Assembly (NCBI RefSeq): GCF_000381545.1
Contig: NZ_KB906684.1
Location: 86,913-150,912, forward strand
Length of the DNA: 64,000 nt
Direction: 5' to 3'
DNA from: Rhodonellum psychrophilum GCM71 = DSM 17998
Lineage (GTDB): Bacteria; Bacteroidota; Bacteroidia; Cytophagales; Cyclobacteriaceae
Below, in pieces: positions 1-9,333 of the stretch. Every line of letters begins with the position of its first letter. The first letter of the stretch is position 1. The position numbers and the translations under genes are program-made. The notes under the pieces are model-generated. The model was given only the letters and a program-made list of their open reading frames with translations. It ran no database searches and was not told where the DNA came from.

Positions 1-42
1 GGTCGGGAGTGTAATCATCCTTGTGGATGTTGTGAAAGTTTG

Positions 43-432
43 TCACTGCTCTTTCTTTAACTTGGTTTTGATCTCTATGGACAAATCCAACAAGGAGAAT
101 GGTTTTATGATGATTTTTTCAAAACCAATATTCTTTTTGTCCTCCATCAATTCCTCAGCCATTGAGGTGATGGCATACACCGGTATGTTTTTATATTTTT
201 CATCTTTTTTGATGTTTTCAAGAAACTCAAGACCATTCATGATGGGCATCATTATATCGGTCAGGATCAAATCCGGCAATTTATCCGTAGCGTGTAGGTG
301 ATCCAAACCTAACTGTCCATTTACTTCTGTTGCGACCTCAAATCCCAATTTACTCAGGTATTTTTGTGTGATCAGACCCAAAAATAAATCGTCCTCTACG
401 ATCAGTATTTTTTTTGCAAGTGATTCAGGCAT
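43..432 (-). CDS. Single-domain response regulator (REC)
   Basis: Stand-alone phosphoreceiver of about 129 residues. With the start at 432 the protein opens MPESLAKKILIVEDD, the usual beta-1/acidic-pair beginning of REC domains. The phospho-acceptor is Asp59 in LILTDIMMP and the conserved Lys is K110 in IIIKPF. An upstream in-frame ATG at 531 would add 33 lysine-rich residues that do not look like REC sequence, so I prefer the internal start. There is no output domain, so it probably acts as a CheY/Spo0F-like phosphotransfer or protein-interaction regulator. It is separated by about 640 bp from the GAF-like sensor upstream on the same strand, and a functional link to it is only inferred. Confidence 0.85.
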   Translation of the reverse strand: MPESLAKKILIVEDDLFLGLITQKYLSKLGFEVATEVNGQLGLDHLHATDKLPDLILTDIMMPIMNGLEFLENIKKDEKYKNIPVYAITSMAEELMEDKKNIGFEKIIIKPFSLLDLSIEIKTKLKKEQ

Positions 433-531
433 GTTTGCGTTTTTGAAGACTTTTTGGGAAATAAGCAAGTAATTAAACTTTATTTTAAATAATTTTAATT
501 TTTTTTTTACTTTTTCAATGGTATAGAACAA

Positions 532-1069
532 TTAGCAAAAGCTAGGCCAAATCAATATTTGATTTTTGTGCCCACGCTACCCGCCGTTGAAATTGGGGAA
601 CTTAGAATTTAATAATAGCGATAGAACTGATGATATCAAAGCGTTCCGGAGGCTGAATTGAGGACATGATAGGTGCCCAAGGGTTTATGCTCATGCTCCA
701 ATTGCGCGATTGTGGCGATTGGTGGAGCTTCAGTTCAACCCGTAAGATGCAATAGGTTTCCAAATGGGGTGGAAAGTGAAAGAAAACCAGGTACTTGAGA
801 CAATAATTTATAACACCAATAAGATGGAGTCATAGATAGTCAAAACAAATTGATTTTCTGTTAATTCAAGTCTGGCCTGAAATTGCTAAATAATCAGTCA
901 CTTGTTTAATGATATTGACTCCTCCCAATTGGACTATTCCTTATTGTCCAAATGCTCGAATTTCCCTGATCAGCAGTCTTTGTCATCATTTTCTACGGAA
1001 ACCCTTGCTGCATAATTTTATCAATCTGATCGACAAGTGCTTGTTTCTCATCATGTCCTTGTTATTTTT
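532..1069. other. Non-coding gap with degenerate repeat
   Basis: No credible gene seen. The stretch contains copy A of the interspersed repeat (741-870). Just past the stop of the sensor gene, read on the minus strand around 1000-1050, there is a short open stretch with a premature stop (DEKQALVDQIDKIMQQGF). It could be the tail of a lost regulator, but it is too short to assign. Confidence 0.4.
741..870 (+). repeat. Interspersed intergenic repeat, copy A
   Basis: Degenerate copy of the family described in the findings. It starts with the ATGCA/GGTTTCCAAA block, continues with GAAAGTGAAAGAAAA, then a GGAGTCATA block, and ends near TTGATTTTCTG. The order and spacing of blocks match copies B and G, but identity is clearly lower. 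Boundaries are approximate. Confidence 0.45.
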
Positions 1070-2449
1070 TTAATTAATCAGGTTGGATGGGATTGCTAAA
1101 GCACTCCCATTGAGTCTGCTTTGATAGCTGTATATTTTGTAGAATATAGTAGTCAAACTATATAATTGATAGGCAGCATCTATTTCTATTTTTTTGGAAG
1201 CACATGGATAGACCATTACTCCAATTTGCCTGTCTTGTTCATAGATCGGTACCCCCAATAAATACTGGGATTCCTCGAAGACCATTGCCAAATTTGTTTC
1301 CTCAGAAAATACCTTATTGCTTAATACGTGTTTTATATTTCTTTTTGTAACTGGTAGAAAATGTGTTTGATGGGATTGGTATGTTTTGTAGGCAATCCCT
1401 TCTTCCTTTGTTTTTGGAAAAGAGATCAGCGTTTTCTGCGTGGATATTTGGTTGAATTCAAGAAAGTACATGGCATTCAAATCAAAATGGTGAACAATAT
1501 ACTGGCTTGACTTTCTCAAAAAATTCGCTTCATTTTCCTCCAACTCGAAAGAAAGCATTTGTGTACATTGAAGCAAAAATGCCTTTTTTGTCAATTCTTT
1601 GTTTCGATCATTGTCCTGGTTAAGATTTTCGATCGAAACCAAGATGGATGAATTGGTGGTGTTCGGTCTTTGGATATTGTGGAACTTTAACTTTAATTTT
1701 TTTATTTGCTCATTCATTTCCTCAAAGATCAATAGCTCCTCCTCCTGACTGATTCTTACCAAATAAAGTTTTTCGGCGATTTTTGTTTGGTTGGTTTGGC
1801 TCCAAAGGTCCAGGAAATTGCTTTTTCTATGGTTCTTCAAATTGGGAAAAAGCAATTCCAAACCTTTGTTGAATTTTTCGATTTTCAAATAACCATTCAC
1901 CTCAACCACCGGAAGTTTGTTGAATGAAAAAAGCTGGTGGTTTATCGTTTTTAATTTATCGATTTCTTCAATCATTGATCCCTGTTGATTGAAAAGGAAT
2001 TTCCTATCTTCTTTTTTAGCCTCTAGGTAAAACAAAACATGTGATACGACTTTGTTTTTCTTGAATACGGGCAGGAATCTAGGCTCATATTCGAGCTGAA
2101 TCGAAACATGGGGTTCATGGTCCAAATCCTTAGGTTCCGAAAACTCAGCCCTTACTTCTTTCCCCTTTGCTTTGGTGAGGTCAATCTGTTTTGTGAAATC
2201 CCCAAATGTGAAATTCGGAATGATTTGATTGTTGATCAGGAAATCTACTCTGGGGATGCTTTTTTTTTGCAGGTAGACTTCTTTTCCCGTAAGATGTAGA
2301 AGTGATGTCGTGATCCAAACAGGTCGGCACATTTGCCTTTCTACGGCAATCAAAATACCCGAAACATTGAAAGGCAGATAAAATTCTTTTGTTAAGTTAG
2401 GATTCAAAAATAATTCGGGAAGGACGGAGTTGAGGAAAAAAGATTTCAT
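1070..2449 (-). CDS. Putative GAF-like/PAS-like sensory protein
   Basis: A 459-residue soluble protein without signal peptide or membrane segments. I do not recognise the exact family. The C-terminal part (about 290-440) has a GAF-like pattern: a helix with QMLSFELEENEANFLRKSSQYIVHHF, then strands around MYFLEF, and a late block LGVPIYEQDRQIGVMVYP, which is the usual last strand pair of GAF domains. The N-terminal half (about 20-230) could be PAS-like. No histidine-kinase H, N or G boxes are present, so it is a sensor without its own kinase. It lies about 640 bp upstream of a stand-alone REC protein on the same strand and immediately downstream (11 bp) of a pseudogene. Function is inferred only from fold-like features. 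Confidence 0.55.
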   Translation of the reverse strand: MKSFFLNSVLPELFLNPNLTKEFYLPFNVSGILIAVERQMCRPVWITTSLLHLTGKEVYLQKKSIPRVDFLINNQIIPNFTFGDFTKQIDLTKAKGKEVRAEFSEPKDLDHEPHVSIQLEYEPRFLPVFKKNKVVSHVLFYLEAKKEDRKFLFNQQGSMIEEIDKLKTINHQLFSFNKLPVVEVNGYLKIEKFNKGLELLFPNLKNHRKSNFLDLWSQTNQTKIAEKLYLVRISQEEELLIFEEMNEQIKKLKLKFHNIQRPNTTNSSILVSIENLNQDNDRNKELTKKAFLLQCTQMLSFELEENEANFLRKSSQYIVHHFDLNAMYFLEFNQISTQKTLISFPKTKEEGIAYKTYQSHQTHFLPVTKRNIKHVLSNKVFSEETNLAMVFEESQYLLGVPIYEQDRQIGVMVYPCASKKIEIDAAYQLYSLTTIFYKIYSYQSRLNGSALAIPSNLIN

Positions 2450-2460
2450 AGGGTGGAGCG

Positions 2461-3258
2461 TTAAATTTTGTTGCCTAGGGCGAATGTGTTGCTTTTACCT
2501 AAAACCCATTGGCTATCCTCAGAATCCCGTCCGCTTGCCAAAGACAAACAAATCTCTTGTTGGATGGATAGTTGGTTTGCGAAAAAAGAAAAGCCCTTTT
2601 GGACAGTCGGGAAGGGCATGGGTTTCCAAAGGGGTATTGGGCCCATGCGCAGGCAAGAGCACTGTGGCCTTGATGTACCTGTACAATTACTTGCGTTTTT
2701 GCTGTGGTCAAACCATACGGTTGTTGACCGGTGATTGTGGAAGGGGCTTTCAGGTTCTGGTAGGAAGGTGATGCCGGTACCTGCCAGCAAAGTGGAGACA
2801 CGGCGGTCGTGCCCGATGCTGCTGTGTTCAGCATGGACAAAATCCTCTTTTGCCTTTGGAGCCAATTCTTTTGCCCTATTCCCCAATTCACCCGTTCTGG
2901 TGTTGGCTTCGCTGTCCACGAATAGGGGTAGGGCGCCTCGGTATCGGATTGGATTTGGGCCTGCGGCAAAGGTGTGGGAAATGGCGAAATCTGCCCCGTC
3001 AACTCCAGCAGCCATCAAGGCCAGGTGGAGACTTGCGTCACCTGTATGGGTGAAAGGGACCTTTCTGCTACGCGTAAATTTTTTTTGGGATTGTTCGAAG
3101 ACCGCGCTGCTTTCAGCTTCAATAGCCAAAAAAGTTGATCGGAAAGTATTTTTCTCATACCACTGCTCTCTACCACTTTGCTGGGGAGGAGGGGGGAATG
3201 GTTTCCTAAATTCTTTTTTTGCCTTTTGCATGTGGGATTTTTGGCTTATTACATGCAA
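2461..3258 (-). pseudogene. Decayed PglE/DegT-type sugar aminotransferase
   Basis: Read on the minus strand, the frame is still open (265 codons) and carries family landmarks in the right order. Near the N-terminus is GREQWYEKNTF; then GDASLHLALMAAGVDGADF, a degraded form of the SGTAALHLAL motif; then SHTFAAGPNPIRYRGALPLFVDSE, the second-strand signature. Later come SSIGHDRRVSTLLAGTG (family IGYNYRMSN), FLPEPES, PLWKPMP (family RPLWKPMH) and SLASGRDSEDSQWVL (family CLPSGSxLxxED). Intact members are about 370-390 residues. The missing 100 or so residues include the segment with the PLP-binding lysine (SFNGNK) and the catalytic Asp, so it cannot be a working aminotransferase. The stretch is visibly richer in G and C than its flanks, like the epimerase at 4300. 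It probably made the 4-amino sugar for UDP-bacillosamine-type synthesis. Confidence 0.75.
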
Positions 3259-4299
3259 TGTTTACAATACCAATTGATTGTACAACGCTGTGTCAGGGTT
3301 TGTAAATTAAATGACTTTTCCTACTGTCTTGTCTTGAACTTTATTTTGTTTTGTTTACCAAATAAAATCACGGGTCATTGTTATAAAAAAAAGTACCTCT
3401 GCCATTGTAGTACTGAATTAGGGCAATTGGGTATCAAATATGTAATTTTTAGTAGCTTTTGAAATTTGACGATAATTTTTTTATAAACTTTATTCAATCC
3501 CCTTGTATCGGTTTTATTGAAGTAAATAAAAATATAATAAAACGGATTGTAGGTTTAAGTAAATGAAGTGTAAATCTTTTTTTCTTTTTATAGAATCGGT
3601 TTATTGATCGGCTTTTCCTGTCTCGGCATTTCATTTACAGTTATATGCATTTATTTTATTTAGGAAGTCATTTATATCTCTTTTTGTCATTTTTTCACTT
3701 GCTTCGCATTCTCTAACAAGGCCTATAACCTCCCAAAAATCAAGTCTTCAGAAAAGCCTCCAGTGACATCAATAACATGTCAATAAAGGCGGAGTGAAGA
3801 AATAGAGAAGCTGTATAAAATATATTGTCAAGTGTATACGTCTATGGGACTGAAAGGGCGAAGCTGTATCAAAATGACTGTTTACCTCGGTTTTCTCTGC
3901 TTTTCAACACGTTAGAAGCAAGGCCTTTTCCCTAAGAAAGGCTGGTTGGATGTCGGTTCAAATCTTATCGGGAAATGAAATGCACACCCCAGATCACCGA
4001 CATCAATAATGGGGTATTCTTAAGGCTTATATACTTGAGGAAATTAAGTGTTTTGTAGTATTGGGAATATAACAAAAATGTTATCATCCCTGATTTGAAG
4101 AGCATTCACTTATATTTTCTGCACATTGCTTTATGTCAACTGTGCTATCCCTTGTTGACCCTTCGGTATTTTTTTTCTTTGGTCTTTATTTCGGCAATTG
4201 AGTAGCATTTCCAGACCCTTGGAATTGCATTATCTGGCTAGTTGAATTTCATTTGTTCAAGTTTCTATATCAAAAAAATTGTTTGCGGTGATCGACTCC
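3259..4299. other. AT-rich gap upstream of the glycan locus
   Basis: About 1 kb with no credible gene on either strand. It must contain the leader and promoter of the large + strand glycan locus, but I could not find a convincing Bacteroidota TTG/TAnnTTTG promoter pair. Around 3900-3985 there is a run of hairpin-forming blocks ending in a T-loop-like GGTTCAAATC; it was considered and rejected as a tRNA. Confidence 0.4.
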
Positions 4300-5304
4300 A
4301 TGTTTCATAAGTTAAATTTATCCAAGTTCTCATTTTTGGTTACCGGGGGTGCCGGTTTTATCGGTTCCAATTTGGTCGAATACCTTGTGGAGCACGATGC
4401 AGGCCATATCAGGATTTTGGACAACCTGAGTACTGGATCCCTCGCCAACATCAAACCCTTTATGGATCTTCCCAACGTGGAATTCATACAGGCAGATATC
4501 CGCGATTTGGGCGTCTGTCGGAAGGCTGTTGACAAGATTGATTTTATTTCCCATCAGGCCGCTTTGGGTTCAGTTCCCCGGTCCATAGTGGATCCCATTG
4601 GAAGCAATGAGGTAAACATTGGCGGATTTTTGAACATGCTGGTAGCAGCGAAGGATTCCCCGGAACTAAAGCGATTCGTCTATGCCGCATCCTCCAGCAC
4701 TTATGGGGACAGTCCCTTCCTGCCCAAGGTGGAAGGGCAGGAGGGAAAGCCCATTTCCCCCTATGCCGTCACCAAGGCGGTCAACGAGCTGTATGCAGCG
4801 GTATTCAGCAGCTCCTATCAGTTCCATTCTATCGGCTTGCGTTACTTCAACGTCTTCGGACCCAGACAGAGTCCCACCAATGCCTATGCGGCGGTGATTC
4901 CTGTATTTTGCAAGCATTTCCTGGAGGGGACCGCGCCCACGATCAATGGGGACGGGGAAACTTCCCGGGATTTCACCTATGTGGAAAATGCTGTACAGGC
5001 CAATATCCGCGCCCTGCTCTTCGATACCGAGGAGCCATCCAAAGCCTTGAGCCAGCACGCCGTATTCAATGTCGCCTGCGGAGCGCAAATCAGCCTCAAT
5101 CAAGTCATCAAGAGCCTCCAAAAAATATCAGGAAGGGACATAGAAGCTTTGTACCAACCGGAACGTGCCGGTGACATCAAACACAGCTTCGCCTCCATCG
5201 CCATGGCAACAGCAGCCCTGGATTATGATCCCCTGATCAAGTTCAGTGAGGGCCTGAAGATGACTTATGCAAGTATTGAGAGGAATTTCGGGGTGAATGC
5301 TTGA
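4300..5304 (+). CDS. UDP-GlcNAc/GalNAc C4-epimerase, WbpP/TviC type
   Basis: Extended SDR enzyme that interconverts UDP-GlcNAc and UDP-GalNAc (or the uronates) at C4, giving precursors for the surface glycan. The NAD-binding motif TGGAGFIGSN is at residues 15-24. The WbpP-family block AALGSVPRS is followed by the catalytic Ser in ASSSTYGDSP and by Tyr155-x3-Lys159 in SPYAVTK, then RYFNVFGPRQ and the late block DFTYVENAVQAN. I chose the ATG at 4300; the in-frame TTG at 4279 would only add seven residues. Length (334) is normal. It stands 59 bp before the dehydratase gene and is visibly richer in G and C than the AT-rich genes after it, which suggests an older resident gene next to an acquired block. 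Confidence 0.88.
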   Translation: MFHKLNLSKFSFLVTGGAGFIGSNLVEYLVEHDAGHIRILDNLSTGSLANIKPFMDLPNVEFIQADIRDLGVCRKAVDKIDFISHQAALGSVPRSIVDPIGSNEVNIGGFLNMLVAAKDSPELKRFVYAASSSTYGDSPFLPKVEGQEGKPISPYAVTKAVNELYAAVFSSSYQFHSIGLRYFNVFGPRQSPTNAYAAVIPVFCKHFLEGTAPTINGDGETSRDFTYVENAVQANIRALLFDTEEPSKALSQHAVFNVACGAQISLNQVIKSLQKISGRDIEALYQPERAGDIKHSFASIAMATAALDYDPLIKFSEGLKMTYASIERNFGVNA

Positions 5305-5363
5305 TGCTAAATAAATTAATGAATCCTGGTTATTTTATTTCTAGTTTTATTTTATAAAAAGTA

Positions 5364-6551
5364 ATGGATGTTTTAAATATAATCGGAAGGACAAGCCCAT
5401 TATTTAATAGTGATATTCAGAAACATGATTTTATCATCAATCATTTGGTCAATTCTTCTTCATTTTTAGTGATTGGTGGAGCAGGGTCTATTGGTCAAGC
5501 GGTTACCAAAGAAATTTTTAAAAGAAATCCAAAAAAACTTCACGTAGTAGATATCAGTGAGAATAACCTTGTTGAATTGGTAAGAGACATCAGGAGTTCT
5601 TTAGGGTATATAGAGGGAAGCTTTAAGACATTTGCTTTAGACATAGGATCTGTAATTTATGATGCTTTTATTGAGGCGGACGGAGAATATGATTATGTAT
5701 TAAATCTCTCCGCATTAAAACATGTACGCAGCGAAAAGGACCCTTTTACCTTGATGCGAATGATTGAAGTGAATATTTTGAACACGCTTAAGACAATACA
5801 ACAAGCTAAAGAAAAAGGAGTAAAGAAATATTTCTGCGTTTCTACAGATAAGGCAGCCAATCCGGTCAACATGATGGGCGCTTCTAAACGCATCATGGAG
5901 CTCTTTTTAATGCGCGAGAGTAAGGATTTATCGATTTCCACTGCGCGTTTCGCCAATGTCGCTTTTTCTGACGGGTCTCTACTATATGGTTTTAATCAAC
6001 GAATTCAAAAAAGACAACCCATTGTAGCCCCTAATGATATCAAAAGGTATTTTGTAACTCCTCAAGAGTCAGGCGAGCTTTGTTTAATGTCCTGTCTTTT
6101 GGGCGAGAACAGGGATATATTTTTCCCAAAATTAAGCGAAGAGCTTCACCTGATTACTTTCGCTGAAATAGCTGTGAAATACCTAGAAAACTTGGGTTTT
6201 GAGGTCTATGAATGCAGTAGTGAAGACGAAGCGCGTGAACTTGTGCATACTTTACCTGCAAAAGGAATGTGGCCTTGTTATTTTACAAAAAGTGACACCA
6301 CTGGAGAGAAGGACTTTGAAGAATTCTTTGTGGATGGTGAGGTCTTGGATATGGACAGGTATCATAATTTGGGAATAGTCAAAAGTAGTCTTCAATACAA
6401 TGGACCCATTCTCGATACTTTCCTAACTGAGATTAGAGCAATGCGTAAGGCTAAAGCGTGGGATAAAAATGAGATGGTGGATTTATTTCATGGCCTGATT
6501 CCAGGTTTTGACCATAAAGAAAAGGGAAGGTATTTAGATGCCAAAATGTAA
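5364..6551 (+). CDS. legB: Nucleotide-GlcNAc 4,6-dehydratase, LegB type
   Basis: SDR dehydratase of the polysaccharide-biosynthesis (CapD-like) family, 395 residues. It should convert GDP- (or UDP-) GlcNAc to the 4-keto-6-deoxy sugar, the first sugar-modifying step of legionaminic acid synthesis. The coenzyme loop GGAGSIGQAV lies near residue 38. The active-site segment STDKAANPVNMMGASKR, at about 159-175, shows the Met-x3-Lys arrangement used by this dehydratase class in place of Tyr-x3-Lys. The inserted C-terminal half with HTLPAKGMWP is typical of the LegB branch and absent from PseB, which argues against pseudaminic acid. It overlaps the aminotransferase gene by 14 bp and opens a seven-gene pathway block. 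GDP rather than UDP is inferred from the CBS-nucleotidyltransferase gene downstream. Confidence 0.82.
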   Translation: MDVLNIIGRTSPLFNSDIQKHDFIINHLVNSSSFLVIGGAGSIGQAVTKEIFKRNPKKLHVVDISENNLVELVRDIRSSLGYIEGSFKTFALDIGSVIYDAFIEADGEYDYVLNLSALKHVRSEKDPFTLMRMIEVNILNTLKTIQQAKEKGVKKYFCVSTDKAANPVNMMGASKRIMELFLMRESKDLSISTARFANVAFSDGSLLYGFNQRIQKRQPIVAPNDIKRYFVTPQESGELCLMSCLLGENRDIFFPKLSEELHLITFAEIAVKYLENLGFEVYECSSEDEARELVHTLPAKGMWPCYFTKSDTTGEKDFEEFFVDGEVLDMDRYHNLGIVKSSLQYNGPILDTFLTEIRAMRKAKAWDKNEMVDLFHGLIPGFDHKEKGRYLDAKM

Positions 6552-7695
6552 TATGGCTTTCAAGCAAGTAATTCAATTCATTCAAGAAAAATTTCAGAGT
6601 AAAGGCTTTATTCCGCTACATGCACCTTCCTTCATGGGCAATGAGCGTAAATATTTGATGGATACCATTGATTCGACTTTCGTCTCCTCAGTTGGTGCTT
6701 ATGTTGATTTGGCAGAGAAAATGGTGGCTGAGATCAGTCAAATCCATAAGGCTGTCGCAGTAGTGAATGGAACTTCAGGATTACAGATTGCCCTGCAGTT
6801 AGCAGGAGTGCAGCCTGGTGATGAAGTGATCACTCAGGCCTTAACTTTTGTAGCCACTGCCAATGCTATTCATTATACGGGAGCTGAGCCTGTGTTTTTG
6901 GATGTGGATTATGATACAATGGGTCTATCCCCTAAAGCAGTAGAATCCTTTTTAGAGGAGTATGGAGAACTTAGGGAAGGCGGAACTTACAACAAAAAGA
7001 CGGGTAAAAGGATAGCCTCTTGTGTTCCCATGCACACCTTTGGATTTCCTGTACATCTTGATGAATTGGTATCAGTTTGTGAAAAATGGAAAATACCGAT
7101 AGTGGAAGATGCTGCAGAATCACTTGGCAGTTTCTACAAAATGCAGCATACAGGATCATTTGGAAAATTGGGTGTATTTTCTTTTAATGGAAATAAAATA
7201 GTGACTTGTGGCGGAGGCGGAATGATTGTGACACAAGAGGAAGATTTGGGGAAATTAGGAAAGCATTTAACGACGACCGCCAAAGTAGCACATCCTTATG
7301 AGTATGTGCATGATCATGTGGGGTATAACTTTAGGATGCCAAATTTAAATGCAGCATTGCTTTGTGCACAATTGGAACGATTAGATTTTTATCTAAAAAA
7401 TAAACGGCAATTAGCCCATGAGTATATTGATTTTTTTGAAGGTCAGGAAATCATTTTCCGAAAAGAATTAGACAATACCCAAGCCAATTATTGGCTGATG
7501 AGTGTTGAGTTGGAAAATCTTTCAGCGCGCAATGCTTTTTTAAAAGCCACTAACGATGCAAAAACAGTAACCCGACCTATTTGGCAATTGATGTATCGCT
7601 TACCGATGTATCAACATTGTTACCGAGATGGGCAAACGAATGCAGTAATTTTGGAAGAACGTATTGTGAATATTCCCAGCAGTGTCAGAATCTAA
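6538..7695 (+). CDS. legC: PLP-dependent aminotransferase, LegC type
   Basis: DegT/DnrJ/EryC1-family aminotransferase expected to add the 4-amino group to the keto sugar made by LegB, with glutamate as donor. Early landmarks are IPLHAPSFMGNERKYLMDTIDSTFVSSVG, a LegC-branch signature, and VNGTSGLQIALQLAGVQPGDEVI. VEDAAESLGSF contains the Asp that contacts the PLP ring nitrogen, and SFNGNKIVTCGGGG contains the Schiff-base lysine, about Lys220. Then comes GYNFRMPNLNAALLCAQLE. Length is normal. The start at 6538 overlaps legB; an ATG at 6553, just after the legB stop, is equally possible. It is the only intact sugar aminotransferase seen in the window, since the PglE-like copy at 2461-3258 is broken. 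Confidence 0.85.
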   Translation: MPKCNMAFKQVIQFIQEKFQSKGFIPLHAPSFMGNERKYLMDTIDSTFVSSVGAYVDLAEKMVAEISQIHKAVAVVNGTSGLQIALQLAGVQPGDEVITQALTFVATANAIHYTGAEPVFLDVDYDTMGLSPKAVESFLEEYGELREGGTYNKKTGKRIASCVPMHTFGFPVHLDELVSVCEKWKIPIVEDAAESLGSFYKMQHTGSFGKLGVFSFNGNKIVTCGGGGMIVTQEEDLGKLGKHLTTTAKVAHPYEYVHDHVGYNFRMPNLNAALLCAQLERLDFYLKNKRQLAHEYIDFFEGQEIIFRKELDNTQANYWLMSVELENLSARNAFLKATNDAKTVTRPIWQLMYRLPMYQHCYRDGQTNAVILEERIVNIPSSVRI

Positions 7696-8308
7696 ATCGG
7701 TCTTTATTTTTGGGTACTCTGGACACGCCTATGTGATAATTGAAACACTGATGGATGCAGGATATAAAATCGCAGGATATTTTGATTTTCAAAAAGCTGA
7801 AAAGAACCCTTATAGCTTAAAATATTTTGGATTTGAAAATAATGTAGACATTCAAAATATTGTTCAAGACCATCTGGTATTTCCTTCTGTAGGGGAAAAT
7901 ACCATCAGAGAAAAATTAATTGGATTTTTCGAATTATATAGTCTTAATCAGTTCGTAGCTATCGATCCAAGTGCACTGATTTCTAAAACTGCTTCAATCA
8001 ATGTTTCTACCTATATCGGAAAGCATGTCTCAGTTAATGCCCAATCAAAAATAGGGAAAGGGGTAATAATCAATACGAATTGTGTTGTTGAGCACGAATG
8101 CACCATTAAGGATTATGTTCACCTAGCTCCCGGAGGTGTATTGTGTGGAAACGTTGCAGTTGGGAGAAGTACATTTATAGGAGCTAATTCGGTCGTGAAG
8201 CAAAACACAAAAATAGCAGACAATGTAATAGTAGGAGCGGGTAGTGTTGTTGTTAAAAACATTCATGAAAAAGGGATTTGGGTGGGAAATCCAGCAAAAT
8301 ACAGATGA
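7682..8308 (+). CDS. legH: Left-handed beta-helix N-acetyltransferase, LegH/NeuD-like
   Basis: PglD/NeuD-type acyltransferase of 208 residues, with an N-terminal Rossmann-like part (FIFGYSGHAYVIIETL) and a C-terminal hexapeptide-repeat beta-helix (from about residue 90, ending VGAGSVVVKNI and GNPAK). The likely catalytic base is the His in NCVVEHECTI. In the pathway it should acetylate the 4-amino group of the GDP-sugar. It uses a GTG start at 7682 that overlaps legC by 14 bp, and its stop overlaps the start of the next gene as ATGA, so these genes look translationally coupled. Assignment to the Leg step rests mainly on position in the block. Confidence 0.78.
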   Translation: MSESKSVFIFGYSGHAYVIIETLMDAGYKIAGYFDFQKAEKNPYSLKYFGFENNVDIQNIVQDHLVFPSVGENTIREKLIGFFELYSLNQFVAIDPSALISKTASINVSTYIGKHVSVNAQSKIGKGVIINTNCVVEHECTIKDYVHLAPGGVLCGNVAVGRSTFIGANSVVKQNTKIADNVIVGAGSVVVKNIHEKGIWVGNPAKYR

Positions 8309-9333
8309 AAAATAAGAGCGTACTTATAATTGCAGAGGCTGGTGTGAATCACAATGGTGATTTGGATAAGGCATTAAAATTAATTGATGTGGCCGCTGAT
8401 TCGGGAGCTGATTATGTAAAATTTCAAACCTTTAAAGCTGAGAGCATAGTTAGCCGAGACGCCAAAAAAGCAGACTATCAAATTGACAATTTTGAAAATA
8501 CTTCTGATACCCAATTTGACATGCTCAAGAAACTTGAAATGGGAGAAGATTGGTATCCTAATTTAATCAAAAGATGTCTTGAAAAGCAGATACATTTTTT
8601 ATCCACTGGATTTGATAGTGAAAGTATTGATTTTTTGAACGAATTGAATATTCCTTTTTACAAAATACCTTCTGGAGAGATTACCAACAAACCTTTTTTA
8701 CAACATATAGCTAAAAAAGGGAAGGATATTATTCTATCAACTGGAATGGCTAACCTTGCCGAAGTAAAAGCAGCCTTAAAAGTTATTGAAACTGAGGGTA
8801 TTTCCAGAGATAGAATTACTGTACTCCATTGTAATACAGAATATCCGACTCCAATGGAGGATGTTAATTTATTAGCCATGAACCAAATGGCTCGTGAGTT
8901 AGGTGTGAAAGTTGGCTATTCAGACCACACCTTGGGCTTAGAAGTTGCTATTGCAGCGGTAGCCTTGGGAGCTTGTGTAATTGAAAAGCATTTTACTTTG
9001 GACAGAAGCTTGGTAGGTCCAGATCATGCTGCTTCTCTGGAGCCTGAAGAATTGAAAGCTATGGTAAGAGGTATCCGAAACATTGAAAAAGCCATTTCAG
9101 GGAGCGGCACAAAAGAACCAAGTAAAAGCGAGCAAAAAAATATTGCCATTGCACGGAAAAGCTTGCACCTAACCAGAGACTTATTTTCCGGACATATTTT
9201 AACCAATGAGGATTTGATGGCTTTACGCCCTGGTGATGGTATTTGCCCGATGGACATAGATCAGGTCATTGGTAAAGAAATAAAACACAATTTGATAAAG
9301 GGCAGTAAACTCCAAAATGCTGATTTCGAATGA
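8305..9333 (+). CDS. legI: Nonulosonate synthase (legionaminate/sialate synthase)
   Basis: NeuB-family condensing enzyme, 342 residues. It joins phosphoenolpyruvate to the six-carbon 2,4-diacetamido sugar to give a nine-carbon nonulosonic acid. The barrel begins IIAEAGVNHNGDLDKALKLI, and FQTFKAE, FYKIPSGEI, LSTGMA, HCNTEYPTP and GYSDHT follow in family order, with EKHFTLDR completing the metal and substrate site. The C-terminal 60-70 residues (RKSLHLTRDLFSGHIL to GKEIKHNLIKGSKL) form the antifreeze-like SAF domain. The ATG at 8305 forms an ATGA overlap with legH; the upstream TTG at 8278 is unlikely. NeuB, LegI and PseI cannot be separated securely by eye; the neighbours favour LegI. Confidence 0.87.
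   Translation: MKNKSVLIIAEAGVNHNGDLDKALKLIDVAADSGADYVKFQTFKAESIVSRDAKKADYQIDNFENTSDTQFDMLKKLEMGEDWYPNLIKRCLEKQIHFLSTGFDSESIDFLNELNIPFYKIPSGEITNKPFLQHIAKKGKDIILSTGMANLAEVKAALKVIETEGISRDRITVLHCNTEYPTPMEDVNLLAMNQMARELGVKVGYSDHTLGLEVAIAAVALGACVIEKHFTLDRSLVGPDHAASLEPEELKAMVRGIRNIEKAISGSGTKEPSKSEQKNIAIARKSLHLTRDLFSGHILTNEDLMALRPGDGICPMDIDQVIGKEIKHNLIKGSKLQNADFE

Noticed and set aside
2735..3277. 180-codon + strand open frame opposite the aminotransferase relic
   Set aside because: It is the shadow of the minus-strand pseudogene, which carries recognisable family motifs; the + product shows none.
3885..3985. tRNA-like arrangement: possible D-arm, a CCTTT/AAAGG stem-loop and a GGTTCAAATC T-loop
   Set aside because: The acceptor ends do not pair, the anticodon loop would have eight bases and the T-stem has mismatches. 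At most a chance or badly decayed tRNA.
4666..5121. 151-codon minus-strand open frame inside the epimerase gene
   Set aside because: Antisense shadow of a clear SDR epimerase.
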